A stretch of 64,000 nt of DNA, taken from NCBI RefSeq assembly GCF_001907975.1, contig NZ_CP017834.1:1068718-1132717 (forward strand). The letters run 5' to 3'. The notes beneath the pieces are model-generated. The model saw only the letters and a program-made list of their open reading frames with translations, did not search any database and was not told the origin of the DNA. The stretch is from Silvanigrella aquatica. Its GTDB lineage: Bacteria > Bdellovibrionota_B > Oligoflexia > Silvanigrellales > Silvanigrellaceae. Both the position numbers and the translations under genes were made by a program. How positions within the stretch are numbered: position 1 is the stretch's first letter; the number at the start of each line of letters is the position of its first letter. This document shows positions 8,515 to 17,427 of the stretch, piece by piece.

Positions 8515-9528
8515 ATGTTGGATTCTATTCTTGAAAATGCTGTTAAAAGAGCAGAGCATTTTTCTCAAGCATTGTTGTGGTATAAGGATAATTTAAGTCA
8601 TAATGAAAATTATCGAAAGAATTTTAATTCTTTACTAAATGAACTTAATGCTTGTGCTCGATCAAATAATGCTACAAAGCAAGTTTTTTTTATTGCTGTA
8701 GGCAAATCGGCGCAAGTAGCACAGCTTGCTGTTTCTATGCTTGTCAGTGTGGGCATTGTGGCGCGGTTTGTTCATCCTACAGAAGCCTTTCATGGTGATT
8801 TAGGTGTTGTAGGAAAAAATGACACGGTTATTTTAATATCTAATAACGGAAGAAGCAGTGAATTATTGCAACTTTTACCGGGCTTACAGGAAAGAAACGT
8901 AACAACATATGTTCTCACTTCAAAAGACGATTCCCCTCTGGCAAATGCGGCGCATCATCTTTTATTAATACCACCTTTTGAAGAAATGTGTCCCTTAACT
9001 CAGGCACCGATAACAAGCACAATCACCTCTCTTGCTTTGTGTCAGCTTCTCGTTGCGGCCACTGTCGAATCAAGAGAATACCCTATTGAAGAATATGCGC
9101 GAAATCATCCTGGTGGTGCTATTGGAAAAAGAATATTTTTAAAAGCAGATTCTCTTATGATTCAAGGTAACGATTTGCCTTTGGTGAATAAAAGAGCTCC
9201 TTTTCAATCGGTCGTTTCAACTTTTACAAAGTATTCTAAAGCCGCTGTTTTGGTTGTTGAAGAACAAAAGTTTTTGGGACTTATTGCGGAAAAAGATTTG
9301 CGATTTGCTATGGAAAAATATGGAGCAAGCGTATTTGAATTGACCGCATCAGATATTATGAATAAAAATCCAACAACCATTGAACCAGGCCTTTTAGCTG
9401 CCGATGTTCTTAGACTTATGAGTGAAAAGTCGCCCCCATTTAATTTGTTACCTGTTGTAGATAAAGCGGGAAATGCGGTTGGTATTGTTCGTATGTTAGA
9501 TTTTGTAGCAGCAGGTGTCAGTATATAA
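8515..9528 (+). CDS. kdsD: Arabinose-5-phosphate isomerase KdsD/KpsF
   Basis: An N-terminal SIS domain (about 30-190) with GKSAQVAQLAVSML and SNNGRSSELL is followed by the diagnostic NHPGGAIGKR motif near residue 196 and two CBS domains (about 210-337). The length (337 aa) is usual. The enzyme interconverts ribulose-5-P and arabinose-5-P, the first committed step to KDO, and so points to a lipopolysaccharide-containing outer membrane. The CBS pair probably gives nucleotide or sugar regulation, as in other KdsD proteins. No kdsA, kdsB or kdsC is nearby. The ATG has GTGAGGT upstream at a rather long 11 nt. Confidence 0.92.
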   Translation: MLDSILENAVKRAEHFSQALLWYKDNLSHNENYRKNFNSLLNELNACARSNNATKQVFFIAVGKSAQVAQLAVSMLVSVGIVARFVHPTEAFHGDLGVVGKNDTVILISNNGRSSELLQLLPGLQERNVTTYVLTSKDDSPLANAAHHLLLIPPFEEMCPLTQAPITSTITSLALCQLLVAATVESREYPIEEYARNHPGGAIGKRIFLKADSLMIQGNDLPLVNKRAPFQSVVSTFTKYSKAAVLVVEEQKFLGLIAEKDLRFAMEKYGASVFELTASDIMNKNPTTIEPGLLAADVLRLMSEKSPPFNLLPVVDKAGNAVGIVRMLDFVAAGVSI

Positions 9529-9562
9529 AAAAAGAAATAAATTTAAATTTATTTCTTTTTTT
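9527..9562. terminator. Perfect 18+18-bp bidirectional terminator overlapping two stop codons
   Basis: Each half is AAAAAAAGAAATAAATTT or its complement, with no spacer, so the hairpin carries its own A-tract and T-tract for both directions. The left arm overlaps the kdsD stop codon. The right arm encodes the last Lys/Glu residues and stop of the convergent minus-strand gene. Confidence 0.85.
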
Positions 9563-10502
9563 CTTGTGGAATGTTTTGTGCTTTTGCTAAAGCTTCTAAG
9601 GTATTTAATGCCAATGTGCGAATGCGGTTATCTTGATGATACTTTGAAAGCCAAACTATTTCTCTCTTAATTTCACCACTTTCTACTTTTTTCATAATGG
9701 GAAAAAGTCTAAACTGTACCCAAGGTTGCTCTCTTCTAAAGCTTAATATCCATATTTGAGGATTATTTGCAACAATTTGTGTAATTTGTTCCATAAATGT
9801 TTCGCGATAAGAAGTTGTTGTTGCAGCAAAAATAATGTTTAAATAGCCAAATTGTTCTTCTGTTAATTTATCCTTTTCATTTATCATTTCAGTTAGGTAA
9901 CGGTTCATTAAAATGGGTGTCCATATTTTTACCATTTCAGGGTATTTAATGCCTTTACCATCACTCGGCGCAATTCCATAAAGAGAAGAATCCTGTAATT
10001 TTGTATTGTCTTTTCTACGAATTTCATTAGCAACTCTCGTTATCCATTTATTTAATGCCTCAATATAACCTTTGTAATTATTTGTTTTAAGATCATCAAT
10101 CCAACTGCTCAAATAGCCTCTGTCAATTTCTCTTTCAATGATTTCTCGCGCTTCTGGGATTTTAGCCATTAAGGCTAAGGATAAAAAAGCTTGCTCACCA
10201 GGTTTTGGAGTATATTCTTTATCTTCTAATATTTTTTTTACGTAATCTGTAAGTGCTTTTTCGCATCCAGGTAATTTTTTTTGTGTTAAAGCATTAGCAA
10301 AATAAGCACGACGATCTTCATTTATTAAAATATCTTGAGAAATTTTTTGATAAAAATCTTTTTGGCCGTCATATTTTTCACAAAAAACATTTACAAATTC
10401 TTTTGGATTTTCCTTGTTACCTTGGGAAGCCTCTTTGTTTTGATTAGCAAATAAGCATGTTGAGTATAATAAAATTGAAAGAGTGTAGACTTTTTTAAGC
10501 AT
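9549..10502 (-). CDS. Secreted alpha-helical protein of unknown function (possible HEAT-like repeats)
   Basis: I do not recognise the family. The start is set at ATG 10502, with GGAGATT upstream, not the earlier in-frame codon at 10544. From this start a signal peptide is clear (basic MLKK, hydrophobic core, cleavage near CLFA-NQ). The mature protein of about 300 residues is helical and charged, with segments such as FLSLALMAKIPEAREIIEREI and IRTLALNTLEALAKAQN that resemble HEAT-type repeats. Its ATG overlaps the upstream gene's stop by 8 bp, so the two are probably translationally coupled. The last codons lie inside the terminator palindrome. Probably periplasmic. Confidence 0.65.
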   Translation of the reverse strand: MLKKVYTLSILLYSTCLFANQNKEASQGNKENPKEFVNVFCEKYDGQKDFYQKISQDILINEDRRAYFANALTQKKLPGCEKALTDYVKKILEDKEYTPKPGEQAFLSLALMAKIPEAREIIEREIDRGYLSSWIDDLKTNNYKGYIEALNKWITRVANEIRRKDNTKLQDSSLYGIAPSDGKGIKYPEMVKIWTPILMNRYLTEMINEKDKLTEEQFGYLNIIFAATTTSYRETFMEQITQIVANNPQIWILSFRREQPWVQFRLFPIMKKVESGEIKREIVWLSKYHQDNRIRTLALNTLEALAKAQNIPQEKKK

Positions 10503-10959
10503 GAATAATCTCCGCTTGCCAATAACAATAATTTTTATCTTCAATTATGATGTTGAATGACACAAATTTAATTTTAGAATGTTCTTTCATAATTTTTAGA
10601 AATTCATTTAAAGTATAGTATTCATTTTTAAACTTAATACATTTTTCTTCCGCTTCGAATTTATTGCTAAATAAAAGACAAAATGGTCGAAATATAGAGG
10701 GTGAATAACATTTTTCTGGTTCCACAGAATATTTTATTTTGACTTTTAATTGTAAAAAAGTGCTTAATTCTTCTTCCAGTGATTTGATAGCTCGAACAAA
10801 TATGCTGCGATGTTTTGGAAATTCGATTTTTTTTAAGCTTAACATTGGTATTAAGGCTTGTCTTAATTGAGTCGCTCTATTTTGAATGATAAACCATGCA
10901 ACAGCTGCCCAAATTGCAAATACGGCAAATACAAAATGAAAAATAAAATTTGAAATCAA
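10495..10959 (-). CDS. Small membrane-anchored protein of unknown function
   Basis: It is 154 residues with one N-terminal membrane helix (about 4-25, FHFVFAVFAIWAAVAWFII) and a soluble, basic remainder containing five cysteines, a mixed alpha/beta pattern and a C-terminal strand-like segment (KFVSFNIIIEDKNYCYWQ). No family is recognised. The start is TTG 10959, chosen because AAGGAG lies 6 nt upstream and no ATG is suitably placed. It overlaps the following gene by 8 bp and diverges from rel across a 103-bp gap. The pair may form a membrane protein plus periplasmic partner unit (inference). Confidence 0.6.
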   Translation of the reverse strand: MISNFIFHFVFAVFAIWAAVAWFIIQNRATQLRQALIPMLSLKKIEFPKHRSIFVRAIKSLEEELSTFLQLKVKIKYSVEPEKCYSPSIFRPFCLLFSNKFEAEEKCIKFKNEYYTLNEFLKIMKEHSKIKFVSFNIIIEDKNYCYWQAEIIHA

Positions 10960-11007
10960 AAATTTCTCCTTAACTTTACAAAACGCTTGTCTTTGTGCAA
11001 AATCTAT

Positions 11008-11025
11008 TATGCAAATTATTGCATA
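11008..11025. promoter_or_regulatory. Inverted repeat TATGCAA-N4-TTGCATA upstream of rel
   Basis: A perfect 7-4-7 dyad lies in the gap between the divergent membrane-protein gene and rel, 38 bp before the rel ATG. It could be an operator for either gene. No matching regulator can be named. Confidence 0.3.
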
Positions 11026-11062
11026 TTGTAAGAATTCTTAGCACAAAGGGAGTTATTCCTGA

Positions 11063-13384
11063 ATGGGATCTGAAAACAATAAAACACAACCTCCCCATGG
11101 GGCAACAACAGCTCTTGATTTACCTCAAACTCCCGTTGAAGATATAGAAAAAATTGCCAATGATGCCTACACCTCTTTAAAAGAGAAATGTTTAGGATAT
11201 CTCGATCTCTCGGTGGAACCTATACTCTATAAAGCATACCGGTTTGCACACAATTTGCATGCAGGGCAAAGGCGAAAAAGTGGTGAACCCTACATTATTC
11301 ATCCTCTTGCTGTTGCTGAGATTTTAGCAGAATTTAAAATGGATGAAACCTCTCTTATTGCAGCTATCTTACATGATGTCGTTGAAGACACACATGTTTC
11401 TCCCGAAGAAGTATCTAAAGAATTTGGTGAACCAGTTGCTGCTCTTGTGGAAGGTTTAACAAAATTAGCAAAGGTACAATTTCGCTCTTCCCAAGAAAAA
11501 ATGGCAGAAAATTTTAGAAAAATGATCGTTGCCATGTCTCGTGATATTCGTGTGATTATAGTGAAACTTGCAGATCGTACGCATAATATGCGCACACTAA
11601 GAGCGCTTAATTTAGAAAAAAGACAGAGAATTGCTGAAGAAACTCTTGAAATTTATGCCCCTCTCGCAGGAAGACTTGGGATGTATAAAATAAAAGCGGA
11701 GCTCGAAGATTTATGCCTGAGAGAGTTAAAACCTTCTGTCTATTATAGCTTAATTGCAAGAGTTGCGCAAAAGAAAACAGAACGCGATAAAATTATCGAA
11801 CAGGCTCGTGAACACCTTTCCACGCGATTGCAGGAATCCGAAATTAAAGCAAAAGTTTATGGGCGCGCCAAACATTTTTATTCTATATATCGTAAAATGT
11901 CTGATAAACAAATTGAATTTGAAGATATTTATGATCTTTTTGCTTTACGTGTGATTGTAGATACTCCTAATGAGTGTTACGAAACTTTAGGAATTATTCA
12001 TAATATTTACCGCCCTGTGCCAGGACGTTTTAAAGATTTCATCGCAATGCCAAAAGCAAATCTTTATCAAAGTTTGCACACCACCATTGTTGCGGCAAAA
12101 GGGGAGCTGCTTGAAGTGCAAATTCGAACAGCTCAAATGCATCATATTGCGGAAAATGGTATTGCAGCCCATTGGGCATATAAAGAAAGAAGAAAAGATC
12201 CTAATAATACCCAATTAAATCCTGCTGATTTTGAAAAATTTAAATGGCTAAAACAAATCGTAAGACATCAAAAAGAATTGTCCGATCCCGATGAGTTTTT
12301 AGAAGCGGTTAAAGTCGATCTCTTTGATGAAGAAGTCTATGTTTTTTCACCAAAAGGCGATGTTTTTGAATTGAGAAAAGGTGCAACCTGCCTCGATTTT
12401 GCCTTCGCAATTCATACAGATTTAGGATTAAAAACTACCGGTGCAAAAATTAATGGTCGAATTGCCACCCTAAGAACCCGTCTCCACAGTGGCGATGTGA
12501 TTGAATTATTAGTTGGAAATAAGGTTAGAGCTACAAAAGATTGGCTTAATTTTACAACAACTACGAAGGCGCGTAATAAAATTCGTGCCTGGTTAAGAAG
12601 CGAAGAGCGCACCCATTCAAAACAAATTGGCCAAGAAATGTTTGAGGATGAGCTTACAAAATTAGGTTCTAGTTTTGAAAAATTGCAAAAATCAGGAGTT
12701 TTTCAGGAAATTAATAAATATTTTAGCGTTGGAGGATATGAAGATTTTGTCCTACAAATTGGCTATGGAAAAATCGATGCGAAAGGTGCTGCAAATAAAC
12801 TTTTAAATGCATTGCAACTACAAAAGCCGCAGGAGAGCGGCACGGCAACAGATACAAGTAAAACTCTGCAACAGGAAATGCAGGAAGCGCGTTCTCTGCA
12901 AGAGGCATTTAAACAAAGACAAGGAAAAAATAGAGCCGGTGGTGAGGATGCTGTACGTGTACAAGGCATGACTGGTATTGTGGTGCGTATGGCTCGTTGT
13001 TGCGAACCTCTGCCTGGGCAACCCATTGTTGGATTCGTTTCCCGCAGTCGTGGAGTTACGGTGCATGCGGCAAGCTGTCAGTGGGCTTTGTCAAACGATC
13101 CCGCGCGACGCGTAGATTGTTCTTGGAATGTGGTCTCAACAGCGGCGCACAATGTGCGTGTTCGCATTACAGCACATGATAAACCAGGTATTTTAGCTGC
13201 AATTACAAAAATGGTTTCGACCTCACAAATTAATATTGCGGGAATGGAGTGCTTTACCAATCCACAAAAACGTGCGGTCATATTATTAAAATTAGAATTG
13301 GCGGATATTCATCAATTAAAAGATATTCATCAAAAAATTGAAGCCGTTGATGGCGTCATTCATGTAGAAAGAACCATGGGATGA
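11063..13384 (+). CDS. Bifunctional (p)ppGpp synthetase/hydrolase, RelA/SpoT family
   Basis: The domain order is canonical: HD hydrolase (about 55-205; His80, His104-Asp105 and the VVEDT loop are intact), synthetase (about 235-375; RFKD at 322-325 is the bifunctional signature rather than the ExDD of RelA), TGS (about 415-475), helical/Zn-finger region and ACT (about 695-773). It makes and degrades (p)ppGpp in response to starvation; the ribosome-contact domains are present. At 773 residues it is full length. The Zn-finger cysteines (ARCCEPLPG, ASCQW) remain. The ATG has AAAGGGAG upstream, and the stop overlaps the next gene's start by 4 bp (ATGA). Confidence 0.95.
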   Translation: MGSENNKTQPPHGATTALDLPQTPVEDIEKIANDAYTSLKEKCLGYLDLSVEPILYKAYRFAHNLHAGQRRKSGEPYIIHPLAVAEILAEFKMDETSLIAAILHDVVEDTHVSPEEVSKEFGEPVAALVEGLTKLAKVQFRSSQEKMAENFRKMIVAMSRDIRVIIVKLADRTHNMRTLRALNLEKRQRIAEETLEIYAPLAGRLGMYKIKAELEDLCLRELKPSVYYSLIARVAQKKTERDKIIEQAREHLSTRLQESEIKAKVYGRAKHFYSIYRKMSDKQIEFEDIYDLFALRVIVDTPNECYETLGIIHNIYRPVPGRFKDFIAMPKANLYQSLHTTIVAAKGELLEVQIRTAQMHHIAENGIAAHWAYKERRKDPNNTQLNPADFEKFKWLKQIVRHQKELSDPDEFLEAVKVDLFDEEVYVFSPKGDVFELRKGATCLDFAFAIHTDLGLKTTGAKINGRIATLRTRLHSGDVIELLVGNKVRATKDWLNFTTTTKARNKIRAWLRSEERTHSKQIGQEMFEDELTKLGSSFEKLQKSGVFQEINKYFSVGGYEDFVLQIGYGKIDAKGAANKLLNALQLQKPQESGTATDTSKTLQQEMQEARSLQEAFKQRQGKNRAGGEDAVRVQGMTGIVVRMARCCEPLPGQPIVGFVSRSRGVTVHAASCQWALSNDPARRVDCSWNVVSTAAHNVRVRITAHDKPGILAAITKMVSTSQINIAGMECFTNPQKRAVILLKLELADIHQLKDIHQKIEAVDGVIHVERTMG

Positions 13385-14565
13385 TAAATAATAAATATTT
13401 TCCATTTTCATTGCTTTTACTGGCCGAAGCTTTTGAACGTTTTGCTTATTTTTTTGTTTCCTTTATTCTTATCTTTTTTATTTCTGCAACCGTTGAGAAT
13501 GGTGGACTTGGATTTACCCATGAAGTAACTATAAAAATAGGAACTTATTTTTCATTTGGAATTCTTTTTTTACCCCTATTAGTAGCTCCTTTTATCGATA
13601 AAAAAATCGGTTATTTTAATGGGGCTTTTTGGGGTGGAATAAGCCTTATATTATGTTATTTCTTAGCATTCATTTCGACCTACTTTTTATCTTGGATTAT
13701 TTTTGTTTCATTAATATTATGCGTCATAGGTTCTGCTTTACTTAAACCTTCTGTGAGTGTGCTTGTGGGACGCTTAACTCAATTTTCATCTCATTCTCAG
13801 GATATGGGTTATATTTTATTTATAATCATTGTAAATGTGGCTTCTTTAAGTTCGGCTTATGCTTCTGCAAAATTTGTTAATGCATGGGGGTCTTTTAAGC
13901 CCGTTTTTATTTTATCTATGATATTTATGTTATTTTATAGTTTTATTATATTTTATTTGAATAAAAATTTTCCTTTAAAAGAAACGACTGTGGAAAAAAA
14001 TAATTCTTTTCACGAATCAAAAAAATTTATTCCTATGCTGCTAATTTTAAGCTTAATGATCGGTATTTCGACAACTATTTCTTCCAAAATTTTTTCATTT
14101 CCTGATTCCTTGTTATTTTGGTCTGCTTTTGTAATAGGCATGGTAGGATTATTTTATTTCTGGAAAAAATCATTTTTATTCATAAAGAAACGTTATACTA
14201 TTTTAACGTGTATTTCTTTTATAATATTTATGATTATGAATTTATTTTTAAAAAATTTTGGAAGCATGTCCTCGTTTTTACCAGGAATTTTTTCTTCTTT
14301 AGATATGCTCATTAATTTTTTTATTTTTCCTTTATTGCTTTCCTTCTTGTCTCGCTCTGTTCCTTTAAGCGGTCAAGCGACATTTCAAGCCTTGGCTTTT
14401 TTCTTTTTTAGCATTTCCAGTATTATGACAAATAACTATCTTCCCTATTTAGGTCTAAGTAGCAAGGGGAATTTAGGATTGTTGTCCTGCTCTTTGGTTT
14501 TGATTGTTTCTTTGACCTTTGTCCTTTTTATGAAATGGCAAAATAACACCCTTAAAAACACTTAA
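13381..14565 (+). CDS. POT/PTR-like membrane transporter (MFS superfamily)
   Basis: The N-terminus carries an ExFER-FAYF element like the ExxERFxYY signature of proton-coupled oligopeptide transporters. The rest consists of about 11-12 hydrophobic helices with short loops. At 394 residues it is shorter than typical POT proteins (about 460-500), so it may be a divergent or reduced member, and the substrate is unknown. The ATG overlaps the rel stop (ATGA), which couples its translation to the stringent-response enzyme. The C-terminus is a short basic tail. A Phe/Ile/Leu-rich, T-rich coding strand is normal for such proteins. Confidence 0.65.
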   Translation: MINNKYFPFSLLLLAEAFERFAYFFVSFILIFFISATVENGGLGFTHEVTIKIGTYFSFGILFLPLLVAPFIDKKIGYFNGAFWGGISLILCYFLAFISTYFLSWIIFVSLILCVIGSALLKPSVSVLVGRLTQFSSHSQDMGYILFIIIVNVASLSSAYASAKFVNAWGSFKPVFILSMIFMLFYSFIIFYLNKNFPLKETTVEKNNSFHESKKFIPMLLILSLMIGISTTISSKIFSFPDSLLFWSAFVIGMVGLFYFWKKSFLFIKKRYTILTCISFIIFMIMNLFLKNFGSMSSFLPGIFSSLDMLINFFIFPLLLSFLSRSVPLSGQATFQALAFFFFSISSIMTNNYLPYLGLSSKGNLGLLSCSLVLIVSLTFVLFMKWQNNTLKNT

Positions 14566-14674
14566 GTTATTTAAATTTCGAAAAAATTTCTATCTTGAAT
14601 ATTTCATTTTAAGGAAGAATGGACTGAAACTTTTTAATATTTTTTTAACTGTTTGGAAAGAAAGCGGAGTATAG

Positions 14675-14701
14675 ATGAAAGTCTTTGGATGGGATTTTTA
14701 A
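14675..14701 (+). other. Possible 8-codon leader ORF (MKVFGWDF)
   Basis: GCGGAG lies 5 nt before ATG 14675, and the frame closes at TAA 14701, ten bases before a 30-bp palindrome. The layout of a short ORF followed by a strong hairpin is that of an attenuator leader, but chance occurrence is quite possible. Confidence 0.2.
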
Positions 14702-14710
14702 ATGCTTGAA

Positions 14711-14740
14711 ATCGATGTGTCAATTAATTGACACATCGAT
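14711..14740. terminator. 30-bp perfect palindrome, terminator or operator
   Basis: ATCGATGTGTCAATT is followed directly by its exact reverse complement. On the plus strand GTTTTCGTGTTTT follows, so it could terminate rel-POT transcription. The absence of a spacer and the internal GTGTCAATTAATTGACAC also fit a dimeric repressor site ahead of the GT87 gene. The two readings cannot be separated from sequence. Confidence 0.5.
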
Positions 14741-14799
14741 GTTTTCGTGTTTTAAAAAATCCTGATATATCATAAAAAAACACAAAAAAATGAGTGATT

Positions 14800-16038
14800 A
14801 TGATGGTATTCAAAAAAATATTATATAAAAATAGTTTGAAGAATTGTCTTTTACTTTTATTCATTTTGATTACAATTATTTTTATATTAGTTGAAATTCG
14901 AAATGGTCGATATTGGCAAAGTGATTTTGAAGTTTACTACAAAAGTGCACTAAGAGCCTTGCATGGTGAAAACTTATATCGTCCGGATGAAGATCAATTT
15001 TATCGATATAAGTATTCACCTGCCGCAGCTTATTTATTTATACCCTTTCTACTTTTTTCTTTTGCAAAAGCAAAGTTTATATACTCATTTTTCTTAACTT
15101 TTATGATGTATATATGTCATATTCTTTGTATTAAATTTTGTTATAATGATTTGCAAAAAATGAAGGATTTAAATTATAAACGCTCCATTTTAGTTTTTAT
15201 GGCGCTCATTCTTCCAATATTAGCATTCTATATCAGAGAGCTGCATTTAGGTCAGGTGAATATAATTCTTTTATTATTATATTTATTGTCGTTTTATTTT
15301 TACCGAAGAAATCTTTTTATTTCTGCATTAATTCTTACATTATCTGGTTTTATAAAGCCTTATTTTATAATATTTATTATGTACTTTATCTATGAAAAGC
15401 AGTTTAAATATGTATTTTATATAATGTTATCATCAATTATTTTTTTCTTTATTCCTTTTTTTACTTATAACTTGTCAATGTCTATTGAACAGAATATGCT
15501 ATGGATTAATGAACTTAAGTTAGAAATTTTGTTAGAAAATAATATTAAAGATGGTAGAGCTATTTCTATTTTTTCATTATTTAGCAAATATATATCATTT
15601 GACATATTTAGACATAAAATTTTATCACACCTAATTATATTATTGACATGCTGTGTTTTTATAATTTCCTTTTTAAGAAAGACTGCTAAATTTCTTCCAC
15701 GGGATGAAAAATTATTTTATGATTTATCTTTGTTTTGTGTTTTTATTCCTCTTTTGATATCAAATGGCTTAAATACCTATGTTATAATTCTTCCTGCATT
15801 GTATATTATCTTAAAAAATTTAAACAAAAAGTATCACATAAAAATAGTAATTTTTATAATATCATGTGTTTTTATTGGTTTTAACTTTACTGATGGGGGT
15901 GTTTTTACAAGTTGGATTAAAAAATTATTGCTTTTGCCATTAGGGGCTATATTATTATTGGGGGTTTTATATTCTTCGATTAATAAAATTAAAGATAATG
16001 ATGAATATGTATATGAAAAAAAGATGAATGATTTATGA
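14800..16038 (+). CDS. GT87/DUF2029-type polytopic membrane glycosyltransferase
   Basis: The protein has about ten hydrophobic helices. The family's early acidic loop is present (SDFEVYYKSALRALHGENLYRPD, Asp42 as likely catalytic or lipid-sugar contact), with YRYKYSPAAAYLFIPF, HLGQVNIILLLLY and a later SGFIKPYFII that match the DUF2029 pattern. Members such as mycobacterial PimE use polyprenyl-phosphate sugars as donors for envelope glycans; the donor and acceptor here are unknown. The start is uncertain: GTG 14794, ATG 14800 and ATG 14803 are in frame and only a weak GAG precedes them. The gene stands alone, downstream of the 30-bp palindrome. Confidence 0.75.
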   Translation: MMVFKKILYKNSLKNCLLLLFILITIIFILVEIRNGRYWQSDFEVYYKSALRALHGENLYRPDEDQFYRYKYSPAAAYLFIPFLLFSFAKAKFIYSFFLTFMMYICHILCIKFCYNDLQKMKDLNYKRSILVFMALILPILAFYIRELHLGQVNIILLLLYLLSFYFYRRNLFISALILTLSGFIKPYFIIFIMYFIYEKQFKYVFYIMLSSIIFFFIPFFTYNLSMSIEQNMLWINELKLEILLENNIKDGRAISIFSLFSKYISFDIFRHKILSHLIILLTCCVFIISFLRKTAKFLPRDEKLFYDLSLFCVFIPLLISNGLNTYVIILPALYIILKNLNKKYHIKIVIFIISCVFIGFNFTDGGVFTSWIKKLLLLPLGAILLLGVLYSSINKIKDNDEYVYEKKMNDL

Positions 16039-16089
16039 ATTTATATCATCATAATTTTAATGCCAGCGAATATTTTTTTATCAAATAAT

Positions 16090-16123
16090 TTAGAGCCATA
16101 ATTAAGAGAATAAATGGCTCTAA
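16090..16123. terminator. Hairpin between convergent genes
   Basis: TTAGAGCCAT (16090-16099) pairs perfectly with ATGGCTCTAA (16114-16123) around a 14-nt loop, between the convergent GT87 and kinase-like genes. The flanks are AT-rich, but the T-runs are interrupted. Confidence 0.55.
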
Positions 16124-16132
16124 GGATATATC

Positions 16133-17074
16133 TTATTTTCTGCTCTCAATAAAACGAATTTTTTCAACGTTATTATTAAGAAAAAAAGCTCTATTTTCTT
16201 TAGCTTCGTTAAAGAAGTTATCGTTATTTTCTACAAAATTTGAAATACTTCCTACTAAAAAAGCTATATTTATTAAAAATGTTTGCTTGCTTTTTTCATA
16301 ATTTGGTGCTGATTTAGGAAAGTGCTCATTAGTCCATTGTTCCCAATCTATATTAGTCATTGCCTCATAAATTTCTTCTTTATAAAAAAATGCTTTCATT
16401 TCATTTTCATCATCAAATAAACTTCCAATAGTATTCATATATTGATGACCTCCCTGAGGTAAAATATATCCTCCATTTCCAAATAAAAATTCATGGTCTA
16501 TAGCAATAGTAGTCCCATTTTGAGCAACTAAATAATTGTTATCATTTCTATCTGTGGCACCAATCAATTTATCGAAAATAATAATAGGTGAGCCATTTAA
16601 TTTGAAATTATTTTTATTTCTTCTTGAATCTTGAGTGTGAGCGCGTTGTATAAAGACCTGTCTTACATGATAGTTTTCTTTATTTATTGGGCTTTGAAAA
16701 TATATTGTGGGAGCAACAATATTTAAACCTAGTGCTTTATCGAGCTCATAAGCAAATACTTCATTTTCTGCATTTGGCAGATTTGTATTTATATTATTCA
16801 TAGTTAAATAATCATAGGTCTTTTCAATAAAGAAAAAATCTTTGTGTGTACCCATATCTACATATAAACTAGCTTCGCTTAAAAAACCTAAATTTTGAGC
16901 TGAAACATATCCTTGAGAAGTCATTAAAATAAATTCAATTGATTGGTGTGAGTTTTGAGAGTATATTTCATCAATATTTTCAAATTTATATGTTTTTAGT
17001 GCTTGTATATTAAATGTAATAAGCATTAATATTAAGGATAATAAAATGCTATGGATGTTTTTTGAAAAATTCAT
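16133..17074 (-). CDS. Secreted protein with a PI3/4-kinase/HipA-like catalytic core
   Basis: A clear signal peptide (1-25, ending NIQA) is present when the start is placed at ATG 17074, which has AGGAG 5 nt upstream. The mature part resembles small kinase-fold proteins of the PI3/4K/HipA/SCO1664 type: ENEVFAYELDKALGLNIVAPTI (N-lobe helix and strand), a catalytic-loop-like segment IFDKLIGATDRNDNNYLV (Asp175 and Asn180 as candidate catalytic and metal residues), then TIAIDHEFLFG (Asp193, DFG-like position). A usual ATP-binding Lys is not obvious upstream. An exported kinase-like protein could modify periplasmic or host molecules. The family call is pattern-based inference without alignment. 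Confidence 0.5.
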   Translation of the reverse strand: MNFSKNIHSILLSLILMLITFNIQALKTYKFENIDEIYSQNSHQSIEFILMTSQGYVSAQNLGFLSEASLYVDMGTHKDFFFIEKTYDYLTMNNINTNLPNAENEVFAYELDKALGLNIVAPTIYFQSPINKENYHVRQVFIQRAHTQDSRRNKNNFKLNGSPIIIFDKLIGATDRNDNNYLVAQNGTTIAIDHEFLFGNGGYILPQGGHQYMNTIGSLFDDENEMKAFFYKEEIYEAMTNIDWEQWTNEHFPKSAPNYEKSKQTFLINIAFLVGSISNFVENNDNFFNEAKENRAFFLNNNVEKIRFIESRK

Positions 17075-17225
17075 TGGAACTCCTGAATTTATATAAAGTA
17101 ATTTTAACAATAATTACTTTGTCTTATGTGTAGTGAGATGATTTAATTGAGAAAATATTTCAAAGGTTGTGAGCGCTATGATAGCATATCATGTAGTTAT
17201 AGCTCTTCCAGAAATAATATGCTAT

Positions 17226-17253
17226 ATTTTATAGCAAAATTTTTGGAAGTCAA
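17226..17253 (-). promoter_or_regulatory. Candidate promoter for the secreted kinase-like gene
   Basis: On the minus strand TTGACT (17253-17248) and TAAAAT (17231-17226) are spaced by 16 bp. The leader to ATG 17074 would be about 145 nt. The rest of 17075-17301 shows nothing else convincing. Confidence 0.45.
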
Positions 17254-17301
17254 TAGTTTTGTTAGTTAATGATAACAGATTGTTATTACGCTATTTTGAG
17301 C

Positions 17302-17406
17302 CTAAACTCTCATTTGATCCCATTTTCCTTTTCCATTCATAATACTCATGGGGTTGTATGCGGAATCATGACACATTTCCTTCATGCAAGGTTTCAATTT
17401 CTGGTG
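17302..17406 (-). pseudogene. Possible 34-codon 3' remnant of a gene cut by the IS3 element
   Basis: Directly outside the IS end, a minus-strand frame stays open from 17406 to TAG 17304-17302 and ends in HDSAYNPMSIMNGKGKWDQ. It looks protein-like but has no start. It is not in an obvious continuation with the truncated methyltransferase on the other side of the IS. Family unknown; it may be a chance frame. Confidence 0.3.
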
Positions 17407-17427
17407 TGATCCCCGAAAAGTGGACGG

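Noticed and set aside
12763-13066. Overlapping minus-strand ORFs inside rel
   Set aside because: They are antisense to the conserved Zn-finger/ACT part of Rel, and two frames overlap each other.
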